Shown here piece by piece: positions 1 through 11,065 of a stretch of DNA of 64,000 nt. The DNA lies in contig OZ025814.1 of the NCBI GenBank assembly GCA_964019425.1, forward strand, positions 572,001 through 636,000, read 5' to 3'. Numbering within the stretch: the stretch's first letter is position 1; the number at the start of each line of letters is the position of its first letter. The position numbers and the translations under genes were made by a program. Source of the DNA: Flectonema sp. DT1601. Its lineage: Eukaryota; Euglenozoa; Diplonemea; Diplonemida; Diplonemidae. The notes under the pieces were generated by a model that worked only from the letters and a program-made list of their open reading frames with translations, did not search any database and had not been told where the DNA came from.

Positions 1-35
1 GTGGTTAATTCTTAAGTTACATTTCGTCCACACAG

Positions 36-543
36 GGAGTCATACAGAGACGGGATGCTGCAACACCCCAGCTTTCCACCAATTATAAGAAAAAGACGAT
101 CGTACGAAACACCGATTGGTATCAGTGATGATCTTGTTTCTGATGTGAAGGGGCTTAAGGAACAAAGAGAATGCATTTCAGCTAGATTTTTACCCAATAT
201 GAAAAAATTATCTCCATCGTTTCTGTTATCTACTATTGATAAGTTTACCTTCGGATCGAACGAATTATTATTTGGAGTTTTGCCAGCAGATGAATGCCGA
301 GTTTTGTTCACAATAAATGCAATGTTTCTTTGGTGTCCCACTCCCGCACATGGTAAGTTGAAGAAGCCGTATATCGATGCTATGCCAATTTTGAATTCTG
401 CTTTTCGCAGTAGCTATTGTAACATCGTTGAGGTTTCTGAAATTGATGAAATTAGGAATTATTTTTCTAAACTTGATAGTTTTTCTGGATCTCAGAGTCC
501 ATTGCACTCGACGACACCTGTCTCATCCACTCATTCAAGTTAG
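36..543 (+). CDS. 3' terminal exon of an unknown protein (partial)
   Basis: This is the last exon of a gene that starts left of the window. A CACACAG acceptor ends at base 35, and the frame is open from there through the first ATG (55) to TAG at 541-543, so the ATG is probably internal. About 168 residues are visible. They contain no domain I recognise. The chain is soluble, with a hydrophobic FTINAMFLW patch in the middle and a Ser/Thr/Pro-rich tail (SGSQSPLHSTTPVSSTHSS). I cannot name a function. The ACAG acceptor matches the other cis introns in the window, which is the main reason for calling this an exon rather than a complete small gene. Confidence 0.6.
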
Positions 544-1090
544 AAATACCTACAAATTTATTATTGTTGATTTTGTGTATTTTTTTTATTTACTTACTCT
601 CCTCGTCGATTATCTATACGACCTTAACTAGTCAAAGTTGATGTATCTCTTGTCTTGTGTTATAAAAAGAATAAAGGTTGATATTAGTTGAAGTTCTTAG
701 TTATTATTATTAGCTAATTTATCTTTTTCACAGCCCATAAGCTACGTCAAAGGAAGAGATCAGTCCACTCCTCATCGCACCATGTGCGTGTAGAGGAAGT
801 ACAGTGACTGTCACTACGATGTGAATCTAACTTGAAAAGTTAGATGAGCAAGAGATGCAAAAACGTTTCTGCTGGAGAAGGGATTGACTTAGAGGTTAAT
901 TTCACTTCGTCCCTGGGATGGGATGAATTTAGAAAAAAAAAGTAATTTCCTGTGAAATTATTTTTGATGTTCCCGGCTTAAATCTAAGAGTTTTTAATTT
1001 TAACCCAAAACCCGACCATTATGTATTTGTGATAACCTCACCAAATTAACATCCTTTTACCCACCCTTCTAAAGTCATATATGGTGATGT
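544..1090. other. Intergenic; 3' region with a perfect hairpin
   Basis: No gene is seen. A perfect 8-bp inverted repeat with a 3-base loop lies at 826-844 (TCTAACTT-GAA-AAGTTAGA). A pyrimidine stretch ending in AAG at 1074 precedes the next start codon and could be its leader acceptor. Confidence 0.5.
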
Positions 1091-3078
1091 ATGGAACACA
1101 AAGCACCTGCAGCTCTACTCGCGTTCACGGTAGCAATCAGCGCATTGGTGGGTGGAGTAGTACCGTACTTGTCATTCTCTTATGATGAAAATCCAATTAA
1201 AAAACACGGCACCACTCTTGGGATAAAAGTACGAGAGAATTGGTGGTATTGCGAAACACCAAATCAATGGATAGCTGTAATGCAGGAAACAGTTGGGGTG
1301 ACGGGAATATTACTAGCTGGCTGTACTGGAGTGATGGCATTAGGATTACTAACAAGCGGAGATAAACGAGAAGGCAACCCCGTAGTTCAACAACTATACA
1401 GAGTTCCAAGAAAATGTCTTCTTATAGCTTTGCTAATCAGAGTTCTTGCAAGGATAACTTTATTACTTAATTGGAATGCAGCATGCAGTCCTCAATACAG
1501 CGATTTCATTTCTTCTATGTTTGAAGTTTTGAGTGAAGTACTCTTAGTAGCAACCGTTTTCATTTTCACTAAACAAGTAAAGCCAGATGTTCTCCAAGAC
1601 AGCACTGCCATAATGTCAGCTGTTGTACTCGCGTCTTCTTTATTTGTTTCAACACTTGCGCTGATAATAAAAGTTCATCCTCTATCGCATGTTGCTGTAG
1701 TTATTGCTGGAATGTTACTGTTAGTTGTATTAAGTATAATATTGATTTCTTTATGTCTTCAGTGGCACCGAGACGAGTCTGTAGTCAGCTCACGTACCAA
1801 TACAATATTTGCTGCAGTTTTTGCTTGTTGTGCCGGGTTCAGGCTTCTCTCTGAAAATGCCTGTTCTGGTACACCACTAGTGTCGGAAGTGTCTGGGATA
1901 ATAAGTAGCGGATTGTTTATGTGGGGATTCCTTTCGTCGATGTTTGCGGATCGAAGAACAGAATCTGTTGATGTTGATGGCACACAATACAGCTTAGACT
2001 ATCTTTGGGTTTCATACTGCTTATTGCTTATGTCTGTGGTAGTTAATAGTACTGGTGTACTACCCTACGCGACATCTCCAGAAAGATGGGAGGAATACCT
2101 CATGTTGGGAGGGCATGGTTTCGTATTATTATGTGGTAGTGGACACTTTGGACGCTGGCTCTGGGGAAACAACTTAGAACTAAACCAAACAATAACACAA
2201 CTATTATCATCTGGAATGTTTCTTGGAGCCGTTCTATCATTTATAAGTGAAGCAATGCTCAGTAGTGATTCAAAACACTTGTTTACAAGAGGAGGAGTAG
2301 TCACTGTTGACGTTGTTAGTGCTTTCTATTCATTCTTTATGACTCTTGCTATGGCTCTTAGGGTTATTACTGTGTCAGTTATCTCTTTAGCAGTATTGCC
2401 TGATACGGCAACATATAAGTATACTCAAACCAGAACAATCCAGAAAGTATTAACATTTTCAGCAGTTGTATGTCCGACCATAGCAAGCATCTTTAAATGT
2501 TACTGTGTGGATTCTGTTGGAACGTCGAAAAGTGAAGCAGCATTTTCTGTTATAACATCCCTTTCTGCTTGTGTTCTAGTGGGTATTGACCTTTTTGGAT
2601 CACAAAGGAAAACTTCAAGACTTCAGAACTGCGACTTTGATGATGGTGAAGATACGCCACTTCCGCTATCTGAAGGAGGTGGGAGTTCTGTGAATGTGGT
2701 TTCTACTTTGGGACTTAAGTTGGATAAAATAGCAATATCGTTCTTCCTACTCGGCTTCCTGGGACACACAATCTCCGCTTCTTGGTACGTCACATTAGTG
2801 TCAACAGTAATTGATGGTGTCTATGTAAGCGGATCTCAAATTCTGGCAGTCTACACGTCATCAACGTCAGTCTTTCTTGTTAGCATTTCACTCACTCTCT
2901 TGTGTCCACACTGCTACCTGGATGATCTTCCCTGGGAGGTTTGTTATTATTTATTTTTATTATGTGTGTGTTCTTAATGGCTTTTAGAAGAAAAAAAAGG
3001 AACAAACAATCAAAACAGAGCTTTACATCTCCTTCGGAGAATTGCCATGACAGTGATGGATCTGATATGGAGGTCTGA
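1091..3078 (+). CDS. Polytopic membrane protein, two exons, family unknown
   Basis: Exon 1 is 1091-2938 and exon 2 is 3019-3078, giving about 635 residues. The long exon encodes at least ten hydrophobic segments, beginning with an N-terminal anchor (APAALLAFTVAISALVGGV), so this is an integral membrane protein. Loops between segments are short and contain scattered Cys, for example CETPNQW after the first segment. The intron call (GTTTGT donor at 2939, AAAACAG acceptor at 3018) replaces an untidy read-through tail with a short acidic, Ser-rich C terminus (NCHDSDGSDMEV) ending in TGA. I do not recognise the family. Transporter, receptor or Frag1/DRAM-like roles would all be guesses. The ATG at 1091 is the first in frame after the AG at 1074. 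Confidence 0.7.
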
Positions 3079-6038
3079 ACCCTACAGAATAATTAGTTCT
3101 TGTTGTTAGTAGTAACATAGTCACAACAAGGGGTGATGAAGAATTGATTGCGACATTATTTAGGTGAAGAATTTCTTTTTTTCTTTCTCCTTCTCCTGTT
3201 TTTTTTTTTTTTCTTTGAAGAGATATCTAGCATTGCTCTCTCGTCGACAAAAAAAAAAAAAACAATTTTTTTTATTTTTGTAAAATCTGCTTTAGATTTC
3301 ACTTTGTTTGTTTTTTTGGTTGTGTTCTGTTTGGTTTCCCTCCCTCTCTCCCGTTTTTTTTTTCTATTTTTTTTTCTCTCTGTGATGGCGAGGTTCAGGT
3401 TACTATTACATAAGTTACAATGTTAGACATCCTCACTGTTGGAATGGTCTGGCTTCCTTTAATTAATTTTTAGTTTTATGAAAATAATAAAACTCTTTAT
3501 TAAATAAGGTATACCAACAGGGGTTTTTTCATTTGGGGACCTTTAGAAGAGCCACACGGTACTCTTTGAGAGTCTACCTACCCGATACACGGTAGTCTGA
3601 TGGACTTGCTTACTATTCAACAAACATTTTTTTTTGTTTTTGTTTTATGAGAATAAAAAAAAACAGGGAATGGTTTAACAAAAAAAAAAAAAAAAAAAAC
3701 AAACAAACGTTGCGCTGCCATAATTCTATTTTTCTCACTAAAACTAGTGTATGGAGCGGGAAATAAAATAAATAAAATAATCTATTTTTTCTATATTAAC
3801 TTTACAGTAAGCTCCTAGCAGCTCATGCAATTTCTTCATGAGTTGTATTCACTTTTTATTGTTGCGTCAATTTGGTGGTGTTTTCACAATGTGAACTTTA
3901 TTATCATCGAAAAAAAGATTGTCCTGATGACAATTGGCCCAACCGTTATTCTACTTTTCTTTATTCGTTGGGATTCAGCTACTACTCTTTTCCCCCCTCT
4001 CATTCTTTTGATAACCCGTTGCTTTTTGGTAGTGCAACGCATCGATTCTCTGTTACAATAAGTTTTCTACGATTGCACACTAGGATATTACTACTTACAT
4101 TTTTTTCTTTTTTTTTTTCTTTGTTTTTTGTTTTCCCCCCTACTACTATTTTTTAAAGCGTTTGTTTTTGAGTGCCCTCTAGTTCTTATCGGGAGTGAAT
4201 CTTACTTTCTTGAAAAAAAAAAGGGGTGCTCAGTTTTTTTTTTTTTTTTTTTTTTGAATTCTTTTTTTTTCTTTTGCTCCCCTTCTCCTTTTTGTGATCG
4301 GCTTACAGTTGACATTCTTAGCAAGGTGAATTGAATGCCAAGCTTTAGAAATTGACACCCATTTTATTGAAAATCTTTTTTTTTTTTTTTTTTTTTTTAG
4401 TTCCATTTATTTTTCAATGAAAAGAAAAGGACAAAAAAAAAAAAAAAAAAGAGGGAAAACCCCTAATTCCGCACAAAATTTTTCAATATTCCGTATTTCA
4501 ACACAAAGTTTGGAAAAGACTGCTGCTGGCTCCACACAAAAGTTATTTTCAAGTAGCCTTCAAAATTTCCACAGATTGGGTTGGTCTTGAGTAGTGTTCT
4601 CAGCCTCTGGAAGTGTTTCGGAGTGCATGCAAAAGTATGGTGTGTTCAGGGCTGGGTCACTTACAGAGATCTGTTGTCTCTTACGCGTCATTCCAATCAA
4701 GGTAGGGACAACTGCGAGTTACAGTGCGGAATAGAGGGTTTTCTCAAAATGAAATAAAATAAAAAGGCAAGTAGCAAAAAATGTTTGTTTCTTTTCTTTT
4801 ATAAACGTGTCTCTTTTTATTGTTGATGATCTGAAGGTGTGGGGTTGGTCAAAAAAAAAAAAAAAAAAAAAAAAAAAAGGAAAAGAAAAAGAAACCTCTC
4901 ACATTGGTACAAAATAAGATAGAATGAAAAACCAATTTACCTTCTTGTTGATACTTATTGACTCTTCTTTCTTCTTCCTGTGGAAAGGTTTTCTTCATGT
5001 GCCTGCCTGCTTTGTAGCGTCATCGGAAGCAGGGATTAGACTTGGGGGTCACAAAGTAACCGACAGCTATGAATGAAGGAAAAAAAAGAAAAAAAAAAAA
5101 AAAAAAAAAAAGACTATTATTTATAAGCTTGACTAGTCATTCGTTTTTTTTTTTTTAAATTATTTTGTTTTGTAGTCCGAGAGAAGAAATAAAAAATACA
5201 ATCCCTGTCCAGTGTACGATATGAGAGGGAAGCAGAGTCGAACCTGAGTTTGCAACCTCCCCCAGATCAATACACAGACAGCGTACCGTCACAAACATGG
5301 TTGAAAGAAAATGGTTGTTTTCTTTTTTTTTTATCCCTTACTTCTTCCTTTTTTGTGACGCGTTTTCTCTTTCTCTCTTTTCCCCTTTGATAATTGCGAT
5401 TATCCCCTTACGTTGCCTCCGAACGAAAATATTTTAATTACGTTCAAAAACAGAGTCTCAGGGTGTGGTTGTGGGAAAACCGTGTCATCCGGATAGTCTA
5501 TTCGTGTTATTTAAGAAGACCTCAACTAATTTACGTATCGGTGAGAAATCAAGCCGCCGTTCTACTTTTATACCTTGCTAGCGCTTCGAATACTTGATCC
5601 CAAGTGGCCACTTTGGGTGAACAAGGGGCTAACTTAAGGTGTTCCAGTGGTCGCTCGTCAGATTTCTTTTAATTTCACAAACAAAAAAAAAAAAAAAAAA
5701 AAGAAAAAAAAAGGTGATTCATTAGTTATTGTTAATTATTAATGTGATGAACATTACTCGCCTTGTAATATTATTATCTTTTTAGTCACTGGGAGCTTGA
5801 TTTCCTAGAGAAATAAAAAAAAATAATCTCTTTTTTTTTTTTTTTTTTTGATAATTTTATTTTATTTTTCCTTTTCACACCCCATCGGAAGTTATGTTGT
5901 TGGTCACACCAATGCTGTCGGTTTGTTAAAGTTATATTATGAAGTTATTAATTATGTTAGTTTTTGTTATTCTTTTTTTCTTCTATTTGACAGGATTTTT
6001 ACAAAAAACAAAAAAAAAAAACAAAACAACACCTCCGC
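3079..6038. other. Long intergenic region rich in poly(A)/poly(T)
   Basis: Almost 3 kb without a supportable gene. It is full of homopolymer runs (for example A runs near 3680, 4850 and 5090, T runs near 4230 and 4380, T/A runs near 5690 and 5830). The short ORFs here are poly-Phe or poly-Lys translations of these tracts. A tRNA-like minus-strand stretch around 5213-5295 contains GGTTCGACTC but does not fold. The T-rich tract ending in GACAG at 5993 is the likely leader acceptor of the next gene. Confidence 0.5.
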
Positions 6039-6728
6039 ATGCCTGACAAGACCAGAAACGACGAAAGGCGATCGCGCCATACTGGTAAAAGAGCACAAAT
6101 GGGGTACGATGACATAGAAGAAAGACAACGGTCCAGAGGTGGCAACAGAGGAGGGGAACAACAACTAGTTCATGGCGACGTTGAAGAGATAAAGGAACGC
6201 ACACGAGTTGAAAACATGGAAATTAAAGCGTCTTTGGAAAGAGCCGACAGATGTCTCCAGCAGACGATGGGACTTGCTGCAGAGACGGGAGGAGAATTGA
6301 AGAAGCAAACTGAAATAATTAGAGAAATTGATGGAAAAGTTGAATATTGCAACGCTGAACTGGACGATGCCGATGTTATGATAAATGAAATAGATAGCTG
6401 GTGGTCAATGTTTAATCCGTTCAAATCAAAAAAGAAATCAAGAACCGTTTCAAAGTGGGGATCTACTTCAGAACCTCCAAGTTCAAAGAATAAAAAATTT
6501 GACAAAAATCTCGAAAAACCTACAAAAAAAACCGCCGAGCCACAAAACGATACCGACGTTGCTCTTGACAGGATGAGCAAGAACCTCGCTGTGCTAAAAG
6601 ATCATTCTCTTCAAATGGGACAAGAACTTGATTACCAGAACAACACTCTGGAGAGAATGAACCCCAAAATGCAAAAACTTAACCAACGATTACAAAAGAC
6701 CTCCGAAAAGGTGAAAATCCTATGCTAG
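6039..6728 (+). CDS. SNAP-25-like Qbc-SNARE
   Basis: A 229-residue hydrophilic protein with two heptad-repeat SNARE motifs joined by a basic linker, the layout of SNAP-25/SNAP-29/SNAP-33 proteins. The first (Qb) motif is at about residues 50-115 with central glutamine in LKKQTEIIREIDGKVE. The second (Qc) is at about 175-228 with MGQELDYQNNTLERMN, close to the SNAP-25 pattern MGNEIDxQNxxIDRI. There is no transmembrane segment. The single cysteine at the very C terminus (KILC) could be lipidated, but SNAP-25 normally carries its cysteines in the linker, so membrane attachment is uncertain. In the family, this protein supplies two helices to a four-helix fusion complex with a syntaxin and a VAMP. 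A TTTGACAG acceptor ends at 5993, and the ATG is the first in frame. Confidence 0.85.
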   Translation: MPDKTRNDERRSRHTGKRAQMGYDDIEERQRSRGGNRGGEQQLVHGDVEEIKERTRVENMEIKASLERADRCLQQTMGLAAETGGELKKQTEIIREIDGKVEYCNAELDDADVMINEIDSWWSMFNPFKSKKKSRTVSKWGSTSEPPSSKNKKFDKNLEKPTKKTAEPQNDTDVALDRMSKNLAVLKDHSLQMGQELDYQNNTLERMNPKMQKLNQRLQKTSEKVKILC

Positions 6729-7340
6729 CCTCTCTCGAAAAATTTCGACTTTTTTCCCCTTTCACAAATATGCAGATAAGATTCAAAAACATTAATTATA
6801 TAATGTGGAGTCATTTTTTACGACATTTGCAGATGCTAACATTAACATTCATTTCCTTTAGTCAACTGTATCAGTTGGTATACTCAAAACAGTTAAGCAT
6901 CAACCCTCCCCTACTGTTATATTTTTAATTGCAATATCAATTTATCGATACTGTGATACTGTTGTTCCATTAATCTACTGCCCTAGCCAATCTGTCTGTC
7001 CATTGTCGCTTGACGTTGAAGGAAGATCTGATTTGTTTGTTTGCGAGTTTAGTTATCATCTGATCTAACTTGCGTCTAAAAAGAAAATAAATTATCTTCG
7101 TGTGTGGACGGTTAACATGGTGGTCTGCTTCGCTCTGAAAAGAAACTCTTTTCCCTTGCCTTGTAAGCCACTTGCATAAAAAAAAAAAAAAAAAACGGGA
7201 GAACTACCGTCAACATTACATAATGTCAACACTATTAGCGTTGTGTGCGAAACTTTCTTTTGTACCTACAAAAACCCATTGTTCGGTAGAAAGAGAATAG
7301 TGGCAGCGTAACTAACTAGTAAAAAGTGAAATTTGCTGAT

Positions 7341-7373
<33 letters not shown>

Positions 7374-7668
7374 GGCTTCAGCTTGCCATTTATTTGTCTT
7401 TAGAAACGAAGCAACTTAATTATGTTTCTTCCCCCTGTTGGTTGTTCCGATCCTCCGTTTTTTTTGACTGAAAACAAACCAACCGAATTAGGTAAGTTGA
7501 GTATACTTGTTTTATATAAGGAATAACTTGTTAGGTCTTCTCTTCTAATGATATCATATTTTGACAGGTTTGAGTAGCACACACACAACACACAAAAGTG
7601 TTATGTTATATTATTTTAAGTTGAAAACCTAATTATTTCTTCCAGCATCCTTCACAAAGCAGAAATAA
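6729..7668. other. Intergenic with palindromic dispersed repeat copy
   Basis: No gene. The first ~150 bases contain one copy of a dispersed repeat (6769-6880, listed separately). Poly(A) near 7180 and poly(T) near 7345 follow. The pyrimidine-rich TTATTTCTTCCAG ending at 7645 lies 23 bases before the Ca2+-ATPase start codon. Confidence 0.5.
6769..6880. repeat. Dispersed repeat R2, copy 1
   Basis: Shares the order TATGCAGATAAG, AAAACATTAATTATA-TAATGT, ACATTTGCAG, AACATTAACAT and TTTAGTCAACTGTATCA with copies at about 42528-42640 and 57047-57148. The core ACATTA...TAATGT is an inverted repeat. All three lie outside genes. It could be a small non-autonomous element or a conserved 3' element. Confidence 0.5.
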
Positions 7669-10600
7669 ATGTCTCCAGAGGGAGATGGTGCGGAGAAGAA
7701 GAAGGAGCTGCCCGATTACCTTCAGATGGTGATGGGAGGTGATATGGGGATGCTAAGAAAGAAGGGAGGAGTAAAAGGAATAGCAACAGATCTAGACGTC
7801 GATATAGACGAAGGATGTTCCGACAGCACGATGGAATGGAGATTAAAAGAATGGGGAAAAAACCAACTTCCACCACAAGAAGTTGACACTTTATGGGATA
7901 AACTATTAGAGCAACTGGAAGACTCAATGATTCAATTACTTTGTCTAACTGCGATAATTTCTTTGGCTTTAAACCAATTCATTAAAGATGAACATGGTAA
8001 CGTCCAACCTGGTGGATGGATTGAAGGTACTGCTATCTTAGTTTCTGTTTGCATTGTCGCCACTGTCTCTGCCGTCCAAGAATACGAAAAAGAACTAAAA
8101 TTTCAGGAGCTTTCAGCTTGCAAAGCTCCTAAAATGGTTGGCGTTAAGAGAAACGGGAAAAATATTCAAATCTTATCAAACGCTCTTGTAATGGGTGACA
8201 TTATGCATTTAATTGCTGGAGATGAGACACCAGCTGATGGTGTTTTTATCGAAGGCCAGGATTTAAAAGCTGACGAGTCTGTTGTCACAGGAGAAAATCT
8301 CGAAGTTGACAAATCAGTTGAAAAACCATTCTTGATAAGTGGTTCGAATATCCTTGAAGGTGAGTGTACTTGTATTGTTGTTGGTGTTGGTGAAGGCTCG
8401 CAAAAGGGATTAGCTGAAATGTCTAACCGTGAAAAGAAACCTCAAACACCACTGCAGGAACGTCTCGAGGAATTGTCAAACCAGATTTCAACCCTGGGAT
8501 TTGTCATGGCGTTACTCACAACATGTGTATTGACAATGAAATCTGCTTATATTGAATACGTAAACGGAAACATTAACGTATGGATGTCTGATTATCAGAA
8601 TCTTTTTAAAGTTGTCGTTAACAATGTCATGGTTGGAGTTACGATTGTTGTCGTTGCAATTCCTGAAGGTCTTCCTCTCTCAGTCACCATCGCTCTGGCG
8701 TATTCCATGAAGCGTATGTACAAAGATAATAACCTTGTCCGTCACTTAGCCGCTTGTGAAACTATGGGAAGCGCAACCCAAATCTGCTCTGATAAGACCG
8801 GTACGTTAACTCAAAACAAAATGACTGTTGTGAGGTGTTTATTTGCTTCTGACCATCACCCACGTGTTGTGAGAATACCAACAGACAGAGAGTACAATAA
8901 AGACATGAGACTTCTTAAAGAATCACTTAGCAGGGATACCTTGAGCATTCTTGCTGAAGGTCTTATCATGAACAGCACTGCTACAAAGACAAACAATGGA
9001 TTTCTTGGTAACAAAACTGAATGTGCGATGCTTGAATTCATTGAAGGAATGGACATTGACTTAAATCGAGTGAGAGAGCGTCTCGGATATCACAAATCAA
9101 GAAATGCTCAAAACAGACACACGTATCCATTCTCAAGTCAGAAGAAGAGAATGTTGAGTCTTCTTCGATTAGGTTCCACTATGCGAGTTCACGCGAAGGG
9201 TGCCTCAGAACTAGTTCTTCGTGACTGTGAGAGGATTCTTATTCCAAACACGGGAGCTGTTGAAGTATTGACCGAAGATGATCGTTTGAGAATAAAAGAA
9301 CAGATTTCAGAAATGGCGAGAGGAGCACTCCGCACTCTCTTAATCGCATACAGTGACAGAGATGGAAGAGGACATGAACCATTCGATAAAGAACAGCCTG
9401 ATGATAAATTAATCTTCGTTGGTATCCTCGCCATCGAAGATCCAATGAGACCTGAAGTTCCTGAAGCTGTCAAAAGATGCAACAAGGCTGGTATTACTGT
9501 CCGTATGGTCACTGGTGACAACAAGGCTACTGCTGTGGCTATTGCAAAACAGGCTGGAATTTATCGACCAAAAACAGAAGATATTGCGATGGAAGGAGAG
9601 TACTTCAGACAGTTAGAAGGTGATAAAGATAAAATGACTTATGTTTTGAGAAAGTTAAAGGTATTAGCGAGAATGACACCTATTGATAAACAAATATTAG
9701 TTCAAGCACTACGCGCTAGAGGTGAGGTTGTAGCAGTGACTGGAGACGGAACAAATGATGCGCCAGCATTGAAGTTAGCAGACGTCGGGTTTGCTATGGA
9801 CAGTGGTACTGAAGTCGCAAAGGGTGCATCAGACATCGTTCTTCTGGATGACAACTTTGCTAGTGTCGTCACTGCTGCTATGTGGGGACGTAATATCAAC
9901 GACAATATCAGAAAGTTTATTCAATTTCAGTCTACCGTCAACATCGCTGCTGTTGCGATCGCTTTCATTGGATCTGTGACGAGTAGTAATGGAGAGTCAC
10001 CTCTCAAACCTGTTCAACTTCTTTGGCTCAATTTAATTATGGATTCCCTTGCAGCTCTTGCCTTGGCTACTGAGAAACCACACAAAGGACTACTTGATCG
10101 ACCTCCTGCATCTGCTGAGAGCTCTTTGATAAGCAACAGAATGTGGTTGAATATGATTGGTCAGGCGGCATATCAAATTGGTCTTCAGGTTTGGTTGTTA
10201 GACCACGGATGGGAATACTTCAACGTTGTAAAAGATGGCGCTGAGCACTTGACAGTTGTATTCAATACGTTTGTATTCTTGCAAGTTGTAAACGAATTCA
10301 ATGCGAGAAAAATTAGAAACGAAATCAACATCTTTTCCGGATTAATGTCGGCTCCGTTATTCTTAGCTATTATCGTCGCTACGGTTGTTATTCAATACGT
10401 CTGCGTGCAACATGTTGGTGCGTTCATGAACTGTGTTCCTCTTAATACCGACTGTTGGATTAAGTGTCTTCAGTTCTCTATTGTTCCTCTTCCGCTAGGT
10501 GTTCTTCTGCGATTAATTCCGGTGAAAGAAGTACAGCCAGCAAAACCACAAGAATCAGAAGTAGACTACAGCAAGTATGCTGTCCGTGGTAAGCCACTGT

Positions 10601-10758
10601 TTGACGCTTCCAGATCAAAGTCGGGAGGTCGTGGTCGTGATGCTTTCAAGGCAGCTGGAAAGGAAGTTATTCAAATGATTAAAATATCTGCTTCCCTCTC
10701 AACCACTCGCCGACGAAAGAGAGCTTACAGCAACTACGAAGGAATGATGAACGCATAA
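7669..10758 (+). CDS. Plasma-membrane-type Ca2+-transporting P-type ATPase (P2B)
   Basis: Single-exon gene, 1029 residues, a normal PMCA length. It pumps Ca2+ out of the cytosol at the plasma membrane or into acidic stores. Visible P-type landmarks: VVAIPEGLPLSVTIALAYSM in M4, phosphorylation loop CSDKTGTLTQNKMTV with Asp375, nucleotide-domain MVTGDNKATAVAIA, hinge TGDGTNDAPALKLADVGFAM, and the P2B M6 signature LLWLNLIMDSLAALALATEKP. The actuator loop reads DESVVTGEN (T207-N210) instead of the usual TGES. The catalytic Glu is kept. The basic C-terminal tail (VIQMIKISASLSTTRRRKR) is a plausible calmodulin-binding autoinhibitor, as in animal PMCAs, but this is inference. A pyrimidine-rich CCAG ends 23 bases upstream of the ATG. 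Confidence 0.95.
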   Translation: MSPEGDGAEKKKELPDYLQMVMGGDMGMLRKKGGVKGIATDLDVDIDEGCSDSTMEWRLKEWGKNQLPPQEVDTLWDKLLEQLEDSMIQLLCLTAIISLALNQFIKDEHGNVQPGGWIEGTAILVSVCIVATVSAVQEYEKELKFQELSACKAPKMVGVKRNGKNIQILSNALVMGDIMHLIAGDETPADGVFIEGQDLKADESVVTGENLEVDKSVEKPFLISGSNILEGECTCIVVGVGEGSQKGLAEMSNREKKPQTPLQERLEELSNQISTLGFVMALLTTCVLTMKSAYIEYVNGNINVWMSDYQNLFKVVVNNVMVGVTIVVVAIPEGLPLSVTIALAYSMKRMYKDNNLVRHLAACETMGSATQICSDKTGTLTQNKMTVVRCLFASDHHPRVVRIPTDREYNKDMRLLKESLSRDTLSILAEGLIMNSTATKTNNGFLGNKTECAMLEFIEGMDIDLNRVRERLGYHKSRNAQNRHTYPFSSQKKRMLSLLRLGSTMRVHAKGASELVLRDCERILIPNTGAVEVLTEDDRLRIKEQISEMARGALRTLLIAYSDRDGRGHEPFDKEQPDDKLIFVGILAIEDPMRPEVPEAVKRCNKAGITVRMVTGDNKATAVAIAKQAGIYRPKTEDIAMEGEYFRQLEGDKDKMTYVLRKLKVLARMTPIDKQILVQALRARGEVVAVTGDGTNDAPALKLADVGFAMDSGTEVAKGASDIVLLDDNFASVVTAAMWGRNINDNIRKFIQFQSTVNIAAVAIAFIGSVTSSNGESPLKPVQLLWLNLIMDSLAALALATEKPHKGLLDRPPASAESSLISNRMWLNMIGQAAYQIGLQVWLLDHGWEYFNVVKDGAEHLTVVFNTFVFLQVVNEFNARKIRNEINIFSGLMSAPLFLAIIVATVVIQYVCVQHVGAFMNCVPLNTDCWIKCLQFSIVPLPLGVLLRLIPVKEVQPAKPQESEVDYSKYAVRGKPLFDASRSKSGGRGRDAFKAAGKEVIQMIKISASLSTTRRRKRAYSNYEGMMNA

Positions 10759-10829
10759 ACAGGTGTGATTTTTACTTTATAATACTTTCTGTCATAGTGT
10801 TCTTGACACAAACAAACAACCAAACAGGG

Positions 10830-10931
10830 ATGTTGTCTCACATTAATAGAGCACCAAAGGATAAGGTTTGTACAGAGTGCCTTTGCAGAAAGGGGAAATG
10901 TTTAAAGGATTGCCGGTGTCGCATGATGTAA
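10830..10931 (+). CDS. Possible 33-residue Cys-rich protein
   Basis: A short ORF 71 bases after the Ca2+-ATPase stop. After MLSHINRAPKDK it packs six cysteines into 17 residues (CTECLCRKGKCLKDCRC), the CxC spacing seen in metal-binding CXC/tesmin-like or metallothionein-like peptides. An ACAG lies two bases before the ATG, with a GTGTGA donor-like site at 10764 just after the ATPase stop. So it could instead sit behind a 3'UTR intron of the ATPase transcript. The cysteine pattern is unlikely in random AT-rich sequence, but the ORF is very short and I have no homologue in mind. Confidence 0.35.
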   Translation: MLSHINRAPKDKVCTECLCRKGKCLKDCRCRMM

Positions 10932-11031
10932 TCAAACGAAATTAGGTGATAATTCAGTCCGATTATTGACGTTTTGTGATTATTGATTTGCAAGCGTTCA
11001 TCGGTTCAGGGGGTGATTTGTGCCGACAAAT

Positions 11032-11065
<34 letters not shown>

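Noticed and set aside
3148-4334. Hydrophobic ORFs in T-rich DNA
   Set aside because: Poly-Phe/Leu frames created by T runs; no starts with acceptors and no family.
5213-5295. Minus-strand tRNA suggested by GGTTCGACTC
   Set aside because: The T-stem has only two pairs and no acceptor or anticodon stem forms; at most a decayed tRNA-like sequence.
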